DNA of 64,000 bases, from NCBI RefSeq assembly GCF_025567365.1, contig NZ_JAOQJG010000004.1:1-64000 (forward strand). The letters run 5' to 3'. Shown here in pieces: positions 7,842 to 16,094 of this stretch (the first letter of the stretch is position 1; the number at the start of each line of letters is the position of its first letter). The notes beneath the pieces were generated by a model, which saw only the letters and a program-made list of their open reading frames with translations, was not told the DNA's origin and ran no database searches. The position numbers and the translations under genes are program-made. The stretch is from Anaerostipes amylophilus (GTDB taxonomy: Bacteria > Bacillota > Clostridia > Lachnospirales > Lachnospiraceae).

Positions 7842-8612
7842 ATGAGAAAGATCATAGCAGCAGGATGTTTGATGATGGCAATGTCACTATGTGTGGGATG
7901 CTCATCAAAGAAAGAGGACAGCAAAGAAACAACAACAGCAACAACGGAAGCCAAAATGAAAGTACAGTCCAAATATAAAGTACCAAAGATCACAGCAGCA
8001 AAGAAAACGGATCAGCTGGCTGAAGCACAAAAGGGTGAAACAATTGTTACGATGCAAGTTAAAGGTTATGGAGAGATGAAGTTTAAATTTTTTATGAAAA
8101 AAGCACCATTGGCAGTGAAAAACTTCGTAACACTTGCATCAAATGGATATTTTGACGGACAGATCTTTCACAGAGTCATTAATGATTTTATGATCCAGGG
8201 TGGAGATCCAACAGGAACAGGTACTGGAGGCGAAAGTATCTGGGGAGAAGAATTTAAGAATGAAGTCTGTGATGAACTTTTACCTTTAAGAGGGGCGTTA
8301 TGTATGGCAAATTCTGGAGCTGATACAAATGGAAGCCAGTTCTTCATCGTTCAGGCCAAATCAGATACAGCAAAAAAAGGTCTGGAAGAAGGAACTATGG
8401 ATTTTACCAAGAAACAAAAACAATTATTTTTAGATCAGGGTGGATACCCATCCTTGACAGGAAGCTATACGGTATTCGGACAGATGATCGAAGGATATGA
8501 TGTGTTAGATAAGATTGCAGCATGTGAGACAAAGGATAGTGGAAGTGGGGAACAAAGCCAGCCGGTGAAGAAAGTTGTGATTGAGAAAATGGCGGTTTCA
8601 AATGCAAAATAA
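7842..8612 (+). CDS. Cyclophilin-type peptidyl-prolyl isomerase lipoprotein
   Basis: A 256-aa secreted lipoprotein. The signal peptide ends in the lipobox LCVGC (Cys about 20), followed by a Ser/Thr/Lys-rich linker to about residue 45. The remainder is a cyclophilin domain with the active-site pattern FHRVINDFMIQGGD and GSQFFIV. It should catalyse cis-trans isomerisation of prolyl bonds in proteins folding outside the membrane, a role comparable to PrsA although of a different fold. An insertion between the FFIV strand and the last strand (about 170-205) is longer than in minimal bacterial cyclophilins. A weak GAAGGGA site lies upstream. It lies between the oxidoreductase and the MocR regulator, with no evident functional tie. 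Confidence 0.9.
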   Translation: MRKIIAAGCLMMAMSLCVGCSSKKEDSKETTTATTEAKMKVQSKYKVPKITAAKKTDQLAEAQKGETIVTMQVKGYGEMKFKFFMKKAPLAVKNFVTLASNGYFDGQIFHRVINDFMIQGGDPTGTGTGGESIWGEEFKNEVCDELLPLRGALCMANSGADTNGSQFFIVQAKSDTAKKGLEEGTMDFTKKQKQLFLDQGGYPSLTGSYTVFGQMIEGYDVLDKIAACETKDSGSGEQSQPVKKVVIEKMAVSNAK

Positions 8613-8636
8613 ATAAAAGGGGAAACAGGTGATGAT

Positions 8637-10028
8637 ATGCTGATCGTTGCACTTGATGCATCAAGGAAAGAACCTTTATATGAGCAGATTTATAATTCTA
8701 TAAAAGAAGAAATTGTAACAGGAGCTTTACCTTTCGGGGCAAGGCTTCCTTCTGCAAGAAGACTTGCAAAACATCTGGATGTAAGCCGCAATACAGTGGA
8801 TACAGCTTATGCACAGTTGTGTGCAGAAGGCTATATAGAGTCAAAGCCCAAAAGGGGATTTTTTGTCTGTCAGGTTGAAGAACTCGCAGAATTACATATT
8901 CCAGTTAAAATTGAGGACGAGGAAGAAGAAATCAAGAAGGAAGAAGTTCCTTATGATTTTTCTCCGGTAGGAGTTGATATGACGCAGTTTCCATATCATA
9001 TTTGGAGAAAACTTTTAAAAGAGATCATGATCAATGATAATAGTGAATTGTTCCAGAAGGGAAATTTTCAGGGAGATTTAGAACTTCGTAAAGCAATCAT
9101 GTATTATTTGAGACAGTCAAGAGGTGTGCATGTTCACACTAGCCAGATTGTAGTGGCAGCAGGAATGGAGAATCTATTGTTTTTGATTCATCAGATTCTT
9201 GGAGAGAAAGTTTCTATCGGAATTGAGAATCCAGTATACAAAAATGCTTATGCAATCTTAAAAGAACTAAATTTTAAGATTCATCCGATCACTATGGATG
9301 AATCGGGAATGTGTGTGGAGCAGCTAGAACAAACAGATGCTAATCTGGCCTATGTGACACCAGCACATCAGTATCCAACTGGAGTGATCATGCCAGTTGG
9401 TCGTAGAAGCCAGTTACTAAGATGGGCAAAAAAAGACCCAGACCGTTATATTATTGAAGATGACTATGACAGTGAATTCAGATATCAAGGAAAGCCAATT
9501 CCAGCAATGCAGGGATTAGACGATGGAGAAAATGTAATCTATACTGGAACATTTTCAAAAGCGATCGCACCGGCCATTCGTGTATGTTATATGGTATTAC
9601 CTCAAAAGCTGGTAAAACAATACCAGAAGATTGGGCGGACATTTTCATGTGCAGTATCAAGAATTGATCAGAAAGTATTAACCATGTTTCTGACAGAAGG
9701 ACATTTTGAGCGGCATTTAAATCGTATGAGAAACATTTATAAGGAAAAACATGATCAGCTTATCATAAGTCTTAAAAAATTGGATTCAAAGATCAAAATA
9801 TATGGACATGGAGCTGGTGCACATATCATTGTAAGCTTCCCGGTAAATGATCCTTACAAGTTCCAGAAAGAATTAAAACAAAGAGGTGTGATGATCTATC
9901 CGCTTTCATGGTACTATATTGAAGGAAAGCCATCGACAGAAGAATATATTTTAGGGTTTACTAGAATGAAAAAAGAAGATATGATAAGAGGGATTGAAAT
10001 TATAAGAGAAGTACTCTATTCAAAATAA
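8637..10028 (+). CDS. MocR-type GntR regulator with aminotransferase domain
   Basis: A 463-aa fusion of a GntR winged helix-turn-helix (about 1-75; PLYEQIYNSIKEEI, RLPSARRLAKHLDVSRNTV) and a fold-type I aminotransferase-like domain (about 115-463). The PLP lysine is visible in TGTFSKAIAPAIRV and the aspartate partner in IIEDDYDSEFRY. Members of this family use PLP or an amino-acid aldimine as effector; PdxR (vitamin B6) and GabR are the studied examples. No pdxS, pdxT or gab genes are adjacent, so a specific name is not justified. The start is ATG 8637 with AGGTG close upstream. It ends 18 nt before the clpX-like gene, so the two are probably co-transcribed. Confidence 0.85.
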   Translation: MLIVALDASRKEPLYEQIYNSIKEEIVTGALPFGARLPSARRLAKHLDVSRNTVDTAYAQLCAEGYIESKPKRGFFVCQVEELAELHIPVKIEDEEEEIKKEEVPYDFSPVGVDMTQFPYHIWRKLLKEIMINDNSELFQKGNFQGDLELRKAIMYYLRQSRGVHVHTSQIVVAAGMENLLFLIHQILGEKVSIGIENPVYKNAYAILKELNFKIHPITMDESGMCVEQLEQTDANLAYVTPAHQYPTGVIMPVGRRSQLLRWAKKDPDRYIIEDDYDSEFRYQGKPIPAMQGLDDGENVIYTGTFSKAIAPAIRVCYMVLPQKLVKQYQKIGRTFSCAVSRIDQKVLTMFLTEGHFERHLNRMRNIYKEKHDQLIISLKKLDSKIKIYGHGAGAHIIVSFPVNDPYKFQKELKQRGVMIYPLSWYYIEGKPSTEEYILGFTRMKKEDMIRGIEIIREVLYSK

Positions 10029-10046
10029 ACAGTGGAGGACAATCAT

Positions 10047-11432
10047 ATGTCAGAAGAGAAGAATCAAAACGAGATTGAGGAAGTAACAAATGAAGACGAA
10101 CACAAAGATGTAGAACATTACTGCTATCTTTGCAGACGTCCGGAATCTGCAGCCGGTAAGATGTTAGAACTTCCTAATAATATTTATATTTGTACAGACT
10201 GCATGCAAAGAACATTAAATTCTATGAGCAATGGCCAGTTTGGTTTCATTGATGCAAGAAATATGGATCTTGACAGCATGGACATCACAAAGATGATGAA
10301 CGATATGCAAAGTATGCAGCCAAAAGCAGAAGTAAAGAAGAAAAAGAAAGACAAAAAAGAAACGCCAGAACTTACATTAAAAGACATTCCAGCACCACAT
10401 CAGATCAAGGCAATGTTAGATGAATATGTCATTGGACAAGATTATGCAAAGAAAGTCATGTCTGTTGCAGTATATAACCATTACAAACGAGTGGTCACAA
10501 ATACAATGGATGAGATTGAAATCGACAAATCCAATATGCTGATGATCGGACCAACAGGAAGTGGTAAAACATATCTTGTCAAAACACTGGCAAGACTGTT
10601 AAAAGTGCCCCTTGCAATCACAGACGCCACATCATTAACGGAGGCCGGATATATTGGAGATGACGTAGAAAGTGTCTTATCAAAGCTTCTACAGGCTGCA
10701 GACAACGATGTAGATCGTGCAGAACACGGAATCGTATTTATCGATGAGATCGATAAGATCGCCAAGAAACAAAACACAAACAGCAGAGATGTCAGCGGAG
10801 AATCCGTACAGCAGGGACTGTTAAAACTTTTAGAAGGAGCAGAAGTCGAAGTACCAGTCGGAGCTACAAGCAAAAACGCCATGGTACCACTGACAACGAT
10901 CAATACAAGAAATATCCTTTTTATTTGCGGAGGAGCTTTCCCAAGACTCGAAGGAATCATCAAAAAACGACTGATGAAGAAAACATCTATCGGATTCGGA
11001 GCGGATCTTAAAGATCACTTTGATAACGAAGAGAACATCATCTCCAAAGTCACAAACGACGATCTGAGAGAATATGGAATGATTCCAGAATTTATCGGAA
11101 GACTTCCAATGGTATTTACATTAGACGGATTAACAAAAGAAATGTTAGTCAAGATCTTAAAAGAACCAAAGAATGCGATCCTGAAACAATACCAGAAGTT
11201 ATTAGAACTAGATGAAGTCAAATTAGAATTCGATGAAGGAGCATTAGAAGCCATCGCAGAACAAGCCCTGAAAAAGAAAACAGGAGCCAGAGCATTACGT
11301 GCGATCATCGAGAAATTTATGCTGGACATCATGTACGAAATACCAAAAGATGACACGATCGGAAGTGTAACGATCACAAGAGACTACATCGAAAACCACG
11401 GAAATCCAGAAATTCATCTAAGAGACCAATAA
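10047..11432 (+). CDS. clpX: ClpX-like AAA+ unfoldase lacking the RKH loop
   Basis: A 461-aa ClpX homologue. It has the N-terminal C4 zinc finger (CYLC at 26-29, then CTDC near 48-51), Walker A GPTGSGKT (168-175), pore loop GYIGDDVE, Walker B FIDEID (about 231-236), the IGF loop that docks on ClpP (315-317) and sensor-2 GARAL. Differences from canonical ClpX: the RKH pore-entry loop is replaced by SKN at 275-277 inside a rewritten segment, SGEGVQ reads SGESVQ, and a lysine-rich linker of about 20 residues follows the zinc finger. The gene stands apart from clpP and lon. It probably still works with ClpP but may choose different substrates. ATG 10047 follows GGAGG; the upstream GTG at 10032 lies in front of that site. 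Confidence 0.85.
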   Translation: MSEEKNQNEIEEVTNEDEHKDVEHYCYLCRRPESAAGKMLELPNNIYICTDCMQRTLNSMSNGQFGFIDARNMDLDSMDITKMMNDMQSMQPKAEVKKKKKDKKETPELTLKDIPAPHQIKAMLDEYVIGQDYAKKVMSVAVYNHYKRVVTNTMDEIEIDKSNMLMIGPTGSGKTYLVKTLARLLKVPLAITDATSLTEAGYIGDDVESVLSKLLQAADNDVDRAEHGIVFIDEIDKIAKKQNTNSRDVSGESVQQGLLKLLEGAEVEVPVGATSKNAMVPLTTINTRNILFICGGAFPRLEGIIKKRLMKKTSIGFGADLKDHFDNEENIISKVTNDDLREYGMIPEFIGRLPMVFTLDGLTKEMLVKILKEPKNAILKQYQKLLELDEVKLEFDEGALEAIAEQALKKKTGARALRAIIEKFMLDIMYEIPKDDTIGSVTITRDYIENHGNPEIHLRDQ

Positions 11433-11468
11433 ATACAATCCAGATAATCCACGATATATCTAAACACA

Positions 11469-11512
11469 ATGCAGACGGAATTATTAACCAATAGCTTTCC
11501 GTCTGCATTTTT
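11469..11512 (+). terminator. Terminator downstream of clpX
   Basis: An 11-bp perfect stem (11469-11479 with 11498-11508) is followed by TTTTT. It ends the MocR-clpX transcript. Confidence 0.85.
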
Positions 11513-11539
11513 ATGTGATTCAATAACCTTCCGTATAAA

Positions 11540-11596
11540 AGAATATAGAAAATAAAATAGTAGTCAATTTGACTACTATTTTATTTTCTATATTCT
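11540..11596. terminator. 27-bp perfect inverted repeat, convergent terminator
   Basis: Arms 11540-11566 and 11570-11596 are perfectly complementary over 27 bp with a 3-nt loop. The A/T-rich outer parts serve as U-tract on either strand. It lies just past the ilvE stop codon (11612) and is the likely terminator for ilvE on the minus strand, with back-up use for clpX. The length and perfection are unusual. Confidence 0.8.
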
Positions 11597-11611
11597 ATTG
11601 ATTACGAAAGA

Positions 11612-12637
11612 TTATTTAATAACCTTAATCCATCCTTCAGGTGCTTCGATATGTCCCATCTGGATTCCTGTTAAAGTATCATATAATTTCTGGATGACTG
11701 GTCCCATTTTTTCCATTCCGCTTGGGAAACAGATTTCGTTACCATGATCATAAATCTTTCCTACAGGAGAGATAACTGCGGCTGTTCCGCATAATCCACA
11801 TTCAGCGAAATCTTTTACTTCATCAAATAATACTTCACGTTCTTCAACTTCAAGTCCAAGATATTCTTTTGCTACATAAACTAAAGAACGGCGAGTGATA
11901 GATGGAAGAATGCTGTCAGATTTAGGTGTTACGACTTTACCATCTTTTGTAACGAAGATAAAGTTAGCTCCACCTGTTTCTTCTACTTTTGTTCTTGTTG
12001 CTGGGTCAAGATACATATTTTCATCAAATCCCTGACGATGAGCTTCCATGATTGGGTAAAGGCTCATTGCATAGTTTAATCCAGCTTTGATGTTTCCTGT
12101 TCCGTGAGGTGCAGCACGATCGTAATCACTGACACGGATAGTAATAGGTTTTGCACCTTCTTTGAAGTAAGGTCCTACAGGTGTAGTGAATACACGGAAC
12201 TGGTATTCGTTTGCAGGTTTAACACCGATAACGGCGTCACTTCCAAACATATATGGACGGATATATAATGTAGCACCAGAACCAAAAGGTGGTACGAATG
12301 CTTCGTTAGCTGCAACAACTTTCTCAATGGCTTCTACAAATTTGTCTTCAGGGAATACAGGCATTTCAAGTCTTCTACAAGAATCTGCCATACGGCTTGC
12401 ATTTAAGTCAGGACGGAATACAACAATATGTCCATCTTCAGTTGTGTAAGCTTTCATTCCTTCAAAACATGTCTGAGCGTACTGTAATACACCGGCACAT
12501 TCAGAGAGTGTGATCGTAGCATCTGTAGTTAATGCTCCTTCATCCCATGCTCCATCTTTATAATTTGCAACAAAACGGTAATCTGTTGGCATATAACCAA
12601 AACCGATGTTAGCCCAGTCGATATTTTTCTTTTCCAT
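11612..12637 (-). CDS. ilvE: Branched-chain amino acid aminotransferase
   Basis: A 341-aa fold-type IV PLP aminotransferase of the eukaryote-like BCAT length class. It should transfer the amino group between glutamate and the 2-oxo acids of valine, leucine and isoleucine in the cytosol. The PLP lysine lies in GNIKAGLNYA; TCFEGMKAY and EETGGANFIFV are family motifs; the C-terminal CGLCGTAAVISPV contains the CxxC redox pair found in this subgroup. The ribosome site is AGAAGGAAG, about 10 nt before the ATG. It has its own promoter, with a palindrome in the leader. No other branched-chain pathway genes are nearby. Confidence 0.93.
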   Translation of the reverse strand: MEKKNIDWANIGFGYMPTDYRFVANYKDGAWDEGALTTDATITLSECAGVLQYAQTCFEGMKAYTTEDGHIVVFRPDLNASRMADSCRRLEMPVFPEDKFVEAIEKVVAANEAFVPPFGSGATLYIRPYMFGSDAVIGVKPANEYQFRVFTTPVGPYFKEGAKPITIRVSDYDRAAPHGTGNIKAGLNYAMSLYPIMEAHRQGFDENMYLDPATRTKVEETGGANFIFVTKDGKVVTPKSDSILPSITRRSLVYVAKEYLGLEVEEREVLFDEVKDFAECGLCGTAAVISPVGKIYDHGNEICFPSGMEKMGPVIQKLYDTLTGIQMGHIEAPEGWIKVIK

Positions 12638-12676
12638 AATATTAATGCACTTCCTTCTAATCTTATTGTAGAGTCG

Positions 12677-12749
12677 TTAGCCAGTCTATGGATGGTTGGC
12701 TAAAAATTCTTATTGCTAACAGTTTACACCCGAATATTTATGACGTCAA
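12677..12749 (-). promoter_or_regulatory. ilvE promoter and leader palindrome
   Basis: On the minus strand TTGACG (12749-12744), 17 nt, TAAACT (12726-12721). Between promoter and ilvE an inverted repeat TTAGCCA/TGGCTAA (12677-12683 and 12697-12703) with partly complementary interior could be an operator or an RNA hairpin. Confidence 0.6.
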
Positions 12750-12755
12750 GATATT

Positions 12756-13814
12756 TTATACATCATAACCATGAATGTTTTTCACCGATGGCCCATAGGT
12801 AAGACCAACACCTTGAGAACTTTTTGGTCCCTTTGGATAACCGATACCGCTGTAATAGATATAATAGGTGCCATTTTCTACAAAGAAGCTGCTGCGGTAA
12901 ATACCACGGTTATCCCATGTTTTCTTCTTTTGGGATGGTTTTAAGATCGTGATACATTTCTTAAAATCATGTTCATTTTTAGAAGAAGTATAGTAAAGAT
13001 TCATTTCTCTGTGCTTATGACCATTAATGAAAGCAACAACGATTATCTCATATCCTTTGTTCGTATGAATGACATCGAGATGCCAGCTGCGAAGATTATT
13101 TGATGGATATTTTAACTGAATCTTGCGTGGATTACTCCAATGGAATCCGTCTTTGCTTTCACGGTATAGAATCGGATATTTTCCTTTGCAATTAACGGTC
13201 CACATTTTATATCGTCCATTTTCATAGATGATCGATGGACTTAGAATGCGGTCAGTGTGTGCATCAGAAACCAATACATTCTGAGCTTTACTCCAATGGA
13301 TACCATCAGTTGTTGTGCGTTTCATGATCTTATCGATCTGGGTACGATTATCAACCTGGCGCCAGTAGCATTCTAAAGTATTGATATCCTTTCTATATAC
13401 AAGATGTGTATCAGAATTATATTGCTTGTCAGGATTTTCAAATGGAGTTAGTGGATCCAGTGCAACAGCTTTTCCTTCTCCTTCAAATGGTTTCCAGTGA
13501 ATTTTATCATTGGATACGCAGACATGGGGATTTTCTTTTCGCTGGTCAGCACCTGGGTATGGTGTATAAGCCATCCAGTAGCGGTAGCCGTTCCAAGGTT
13601 TGTCAAAATTCAAGACTTTTGGGTGAAATGCCTGATCATCACCATAAGAACTGATGATATTAAGTTTTGATCTGCAAAGTTTCCGCTCCCAAGAGGTGTT
13701 TGTTTTTGCAGGCTGGTTAAGTTCTGTCTGCGTGTTTTTTGGTGCACAAGAAGAAGTGACGATCAATAAAGTTAAGATCATCACCAGTGCAATGCTTTTG
13801 TTCTTTTTTAACAT
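12756..13814 (-). CDS. Secreted beta-propeller lipoprotein, glycosidase-like
   Basis: A 352-aa protein with a signal peptide and lipobox TSSC (Cys about 23). The mature part repeats patterns such as SNDKIHWKPF, TTDGIHWSKA and SKDGFHWSNP, each ending in a tryptophan-containing beta hairpin. This is typical of five-bladed propellers related to glycoside hydrolase families 43/62/117 or sialidase-like folds. I cannot identify catalytic acids with confidence, so the substrate is unknown and it may be a binding protein. An AAGGAGGAG site precedes the ATG. It lies upstream of ilvE on the same strand, but ilvE has a separate promoter. Confidence 0.6.
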   Translation of the reverse strand: MLKKNKSIALVMILTLLIVTSSCAPKNTQTELNQPAKTNTSWERKLCRSKLNIISSYGDDQAFHPKVLNFDKPWNGYRYWMAYTPYPGADQRKENPHVCVSNDKIHWKPFEGEGKAVALDPLTPFENPDKQYNSDTHLVYRKDINTLECYWRQVDNRTQIDKIMKRTTTDGIHWSKAQNVLVSDAHTDRILSPSIIYENGRYKMWTVNCKGKYPILYRESKDGFHWSNPRKIQLKYPSNNLRSWHLDVIHTNKGYEIIVVAFINGHKHREMNLYYTSSKNEHDFKKCITILKPSQKKKTWDNRGIYRSSFFVENGTYYIYYSGIGYPKGPKSSQGVGLTYGPSVKNIHGYDV

Positions 13815-13897
13815 AATCTCCTCCTTATTGTATGCAGCCTTTCAAATCTACGATCAAAAATCAGAAAATTTACATAGATTTTGCAAAGACTGACTAC

Positions 13898-13906
13898 AGT
13901 ATAACA
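13898..13906 (-). promoter_or_regulatory. Extended -10 promoter for the beta-propeller lipoprotein
   Basis: TGTTATACT on the minus strand, 84 nt before the start codon, is an extended -10 element. No clear -35 box is seen. It is back to back with the fbp promoter. Confidence 0.4.
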
Positions 13907-13964
13907 CAAGAAATGACATTATTTTCATAAAAGCATCATAATTAAGGAAAATGAAAGAAAGTTA

Positions 13965-13994
13965 TTGGGAAAGTATGAAAAATAATGATATAAT
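13965..13994 (+). promoter_or_regulatory. fbp promoter
   Basis: TTGGGA (13965-13970), 18 nt, TATAAT (13989-13994), 45 nt before the fbp start codon. Confidence 0.6.
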
Positions 13995-14039
13995 ATTACA
14001 GAACAATAAAATAAGCGTAAACGAAAGGGGATTCTTCTC

Positions 14040-15998
14040 ATGGACCAGATGAAGTATCTAAAGGAACTGGCAGTGCGTTATCCAAATGTCGCAGCTGCTT
14101 CAACGGAGATAATTAATCTTCAGGCAATCTTACATTTGCCAAAAGGAACAGAACATTACCTGTCTGATGTCCACGGAGAATATGAGAAATTCAGTCATAT
14201 TATAAGAAATGGATCAGGAGCAGTCAGAAGTAAGATAGAGGATGAATTTGGAAATAAACTAACAAAAAAACAAAAGAAAAATCTAGCATCTGTTATCTAT
14301 TATCCAGAGCAGAAAATGGATTTAATGGAAGAAGAATTACCAAGGAATGAACTGTTAGAGTGGCAGCATGATACGATGGTACGGCTTGTGCATGTTGCAA
14401 GAGCGGTTGGAAACAAGTATACAAGATCAAAAGTAAGAAAAGCAATGAATCCTCAATTTGCCTATATTATGGAAGAATTGATGGTGGAACATCGAAGAGC
14501 AGATAAGAAAAAATATGTAGAACAGATTCTTGAGACGATCATAACAACAGGAAGGGTCAGACAGTTTATCGCAGCAATGGCACATCTGATTCAGGATCTT
14601 TCCATTGACCATTTGCATGTGATCGGTGATATTTATGACAGAGGTTCAGGTCCACACAGGATCATGGATTGTATCATGAAAACGGAGAATGTAGATATTC
14701 AGTGGGGAAATCATGATATTTTATGGATGGGAGCTGCATCCGGGCATCGGGCATGTATTTGTAATGTAGTAAGGATCTGTGCAAGATATAATAATCTGGA
14801 TGTATTGGAAAATGGTTATGGAATTAATCTGATCCCATTGGCAAGATTTGCACTGGAATGTTATAAAGATGACGATTGTGAGCTATTCCATGCATCTGGA
14901 GAAGTTGATGAAAGTAACATCCGTGAAGAAGAATTAAATAAGAAGATGCATAAAGCAATCGCCATCATTCAGTTCAAAGTTGAAGGACAATTGATCAAAC
15001 GGCGTCAGGATTTTTTAATGGACGATCGATTGTTATTAGACAAGGTTGATTATGAAAAAGGAACGATCACATTGGATGGAAAGGAATATGAACTAAAAGA
15101 CAAGAATTTTCCAACGATCGATCCAGAAGATCCATATAAGCTGACAAAAGAAGAAGAATACGTGATGGATCATCTTGTGACCGTATTTAAATATTGTGCT
15201 TATCTTCAGGAACATGTAAGATTTTTGTTTGCGAAAGGAAATTTATATAAAGTATTTAATGGAATGCTTCTGTATCATGGCTGTGTACCGTTGAATGAAG
15301 ATGGTACCTTCCGTGAGGTAGAGATCGAAGGAAGAAAATATGCGGGAAAAGAACTTTATGATATCTTGGAACATCTGGCAAGACAAGGGTATTATGAAGA
15401 GAAGAATATGAAAGCTAGAAAATACGGACAGGATATTATGTGGTTCATCTGGTCTAATGAAAATTCACCTGTTTATGGAAAAGCAAAGATGGCAACGTTT
15501 GAAAGGTATTTTCTGGATGATGCAGATCTTAAGAAAGAGAAAAAAGACTATTATTATCAATGGTATGAAAATGAAACAGTGATCAATCAGATCTTAGAAG
15601 AGTTTGGTTTAGATCCGGCGACAGGAAAGATCGTCAATGGACATATGCCAGTTGCGGTCAAGAAAGGAGAAAGTCCGATTAAATGTGGTGGTAAACTGTT
15701 TGTCATTGATGGAGGATTTTCAAAAGCATATCAGAAGACAACAGGAATTGCGGGATATACACTTGTTTCGAATTCGTATGAATTAAAAATCGTAGCACAT
15801 GAACCATTTGTATCAAGAGATACAGCAATTCGTGAGGAAACAGATATTCATTCTGACACAACGATTATCAATAAGGTAACAAAACGAAAATGTGTTCTTG
15901 ATACGGATAATGGAAAAGCATTACAAGAAAAAGTGGCAGATCTTGAACAGTTATTATGGGCTTATCAGAAAGGACTGATTACGGAGCGTATATTATAG
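14040..15998 (+). CDS. fbp: Fructose-1,6-bisphosphatase class III
   Basis: A 652-aa class III enzyme of the Firmicutes type, within the usual 640-670 length. It removes the 1-phosphate of fructose 1,6-bisphosphate in gluconeogenesis. The metallophosphatase signature is visible as LSDVHGEYEKF near 42-52, GDIYDRGSGPHRIMD near 197 and WGNHDILWMGA near 222; metal ligands D, H, D and N fall in these motifs. Relatives need Mn2+. RBS AAAGGGG and the ATG at 14040 fit. It appears to be monocistronic: the next gene has its own candidate sporulation promoter. Confidence 0.95.
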   Translation: MDQMKYLKELAVRYPNVAAASTEIINLQAILHLPKGTEHYLSDVHGEYEKFSHIIRNGSGAVRSKIEDEFGNKLTKKQKKNLASVIYYPEQKMDLMEEELPRNELLEWQHDTMVRLVHVARAVGNKYTRSKVRKAMNPQFAYIMEELMVEHRRADKKKYVEQILETIITTGRVRQFIAAMAHLIQDLSIDHLHVIGDIYDRGSGPHRIMDCIMKTENVDIQWGNHDILWMGAASGHRACICNVVRICARYNNLDVLENGYGINLIPLARFALECYKDDDCELFHASGEVDESNIREEELNKKMHKAIAIIQFKVEGQLIKRRQDFLMDDRLLLDKVDYEKGTITLDGKEYELKDKNFPTIDPEDPYKLTKEEEYVMDHLVTVFKYCAYLQEHVRFLFAKGNLYKVFNGMLLYHGCVPLNEDGTFREVEIEGRKYAGKELYDILEHLARQGYYEEKNMKARKYGQDIMWFIWSNENSPVYGKAKMATFERYFLDDADLKKEKKDYYYQWYENETVINQILEEFGLDPATGKIVNGHMPVAVKKGESPIKCGGKLFVIDGGFSKAYQKTTGIAGYTLVSNSYELKIVAHEPFVSRDTAIREETDIHSDTTIINKVTKRKCVLDTDNGKALQEKVADLEQLLWAYQKGLITERIL

Positions 15999-16043
15999 CA
16001 AGTTGCAATGGTAAGACAATGAAGTGTAAGGTTACTGTAAAAT

Positions 16044-16072
16044 AACAAATTAAGAAGTTGCAGCATAAACTA
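16044..16072 (+). promoter_or_regulatory. Candidate SigK-type promoter of the S8 peptidase
   Basis: AACA (16044-16047), 16 nt, CATAAACTA (16064-16072) fits the mother-cell sigma-K consensus mACm-N16/17-CATAnnnTA. It lies 22 nt before the start codon. The motif is short, so this needs a transcript start to confirm. Confidence 0.4.
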
Positions 16073-16094
16073 TAAAAAAATCCGAGGTATTCTT

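Noticed and set aside
10481..10963. 160-codon minus-strand ORF
   Set aside because: Antisense shadow of the ClpX ATPase domain.
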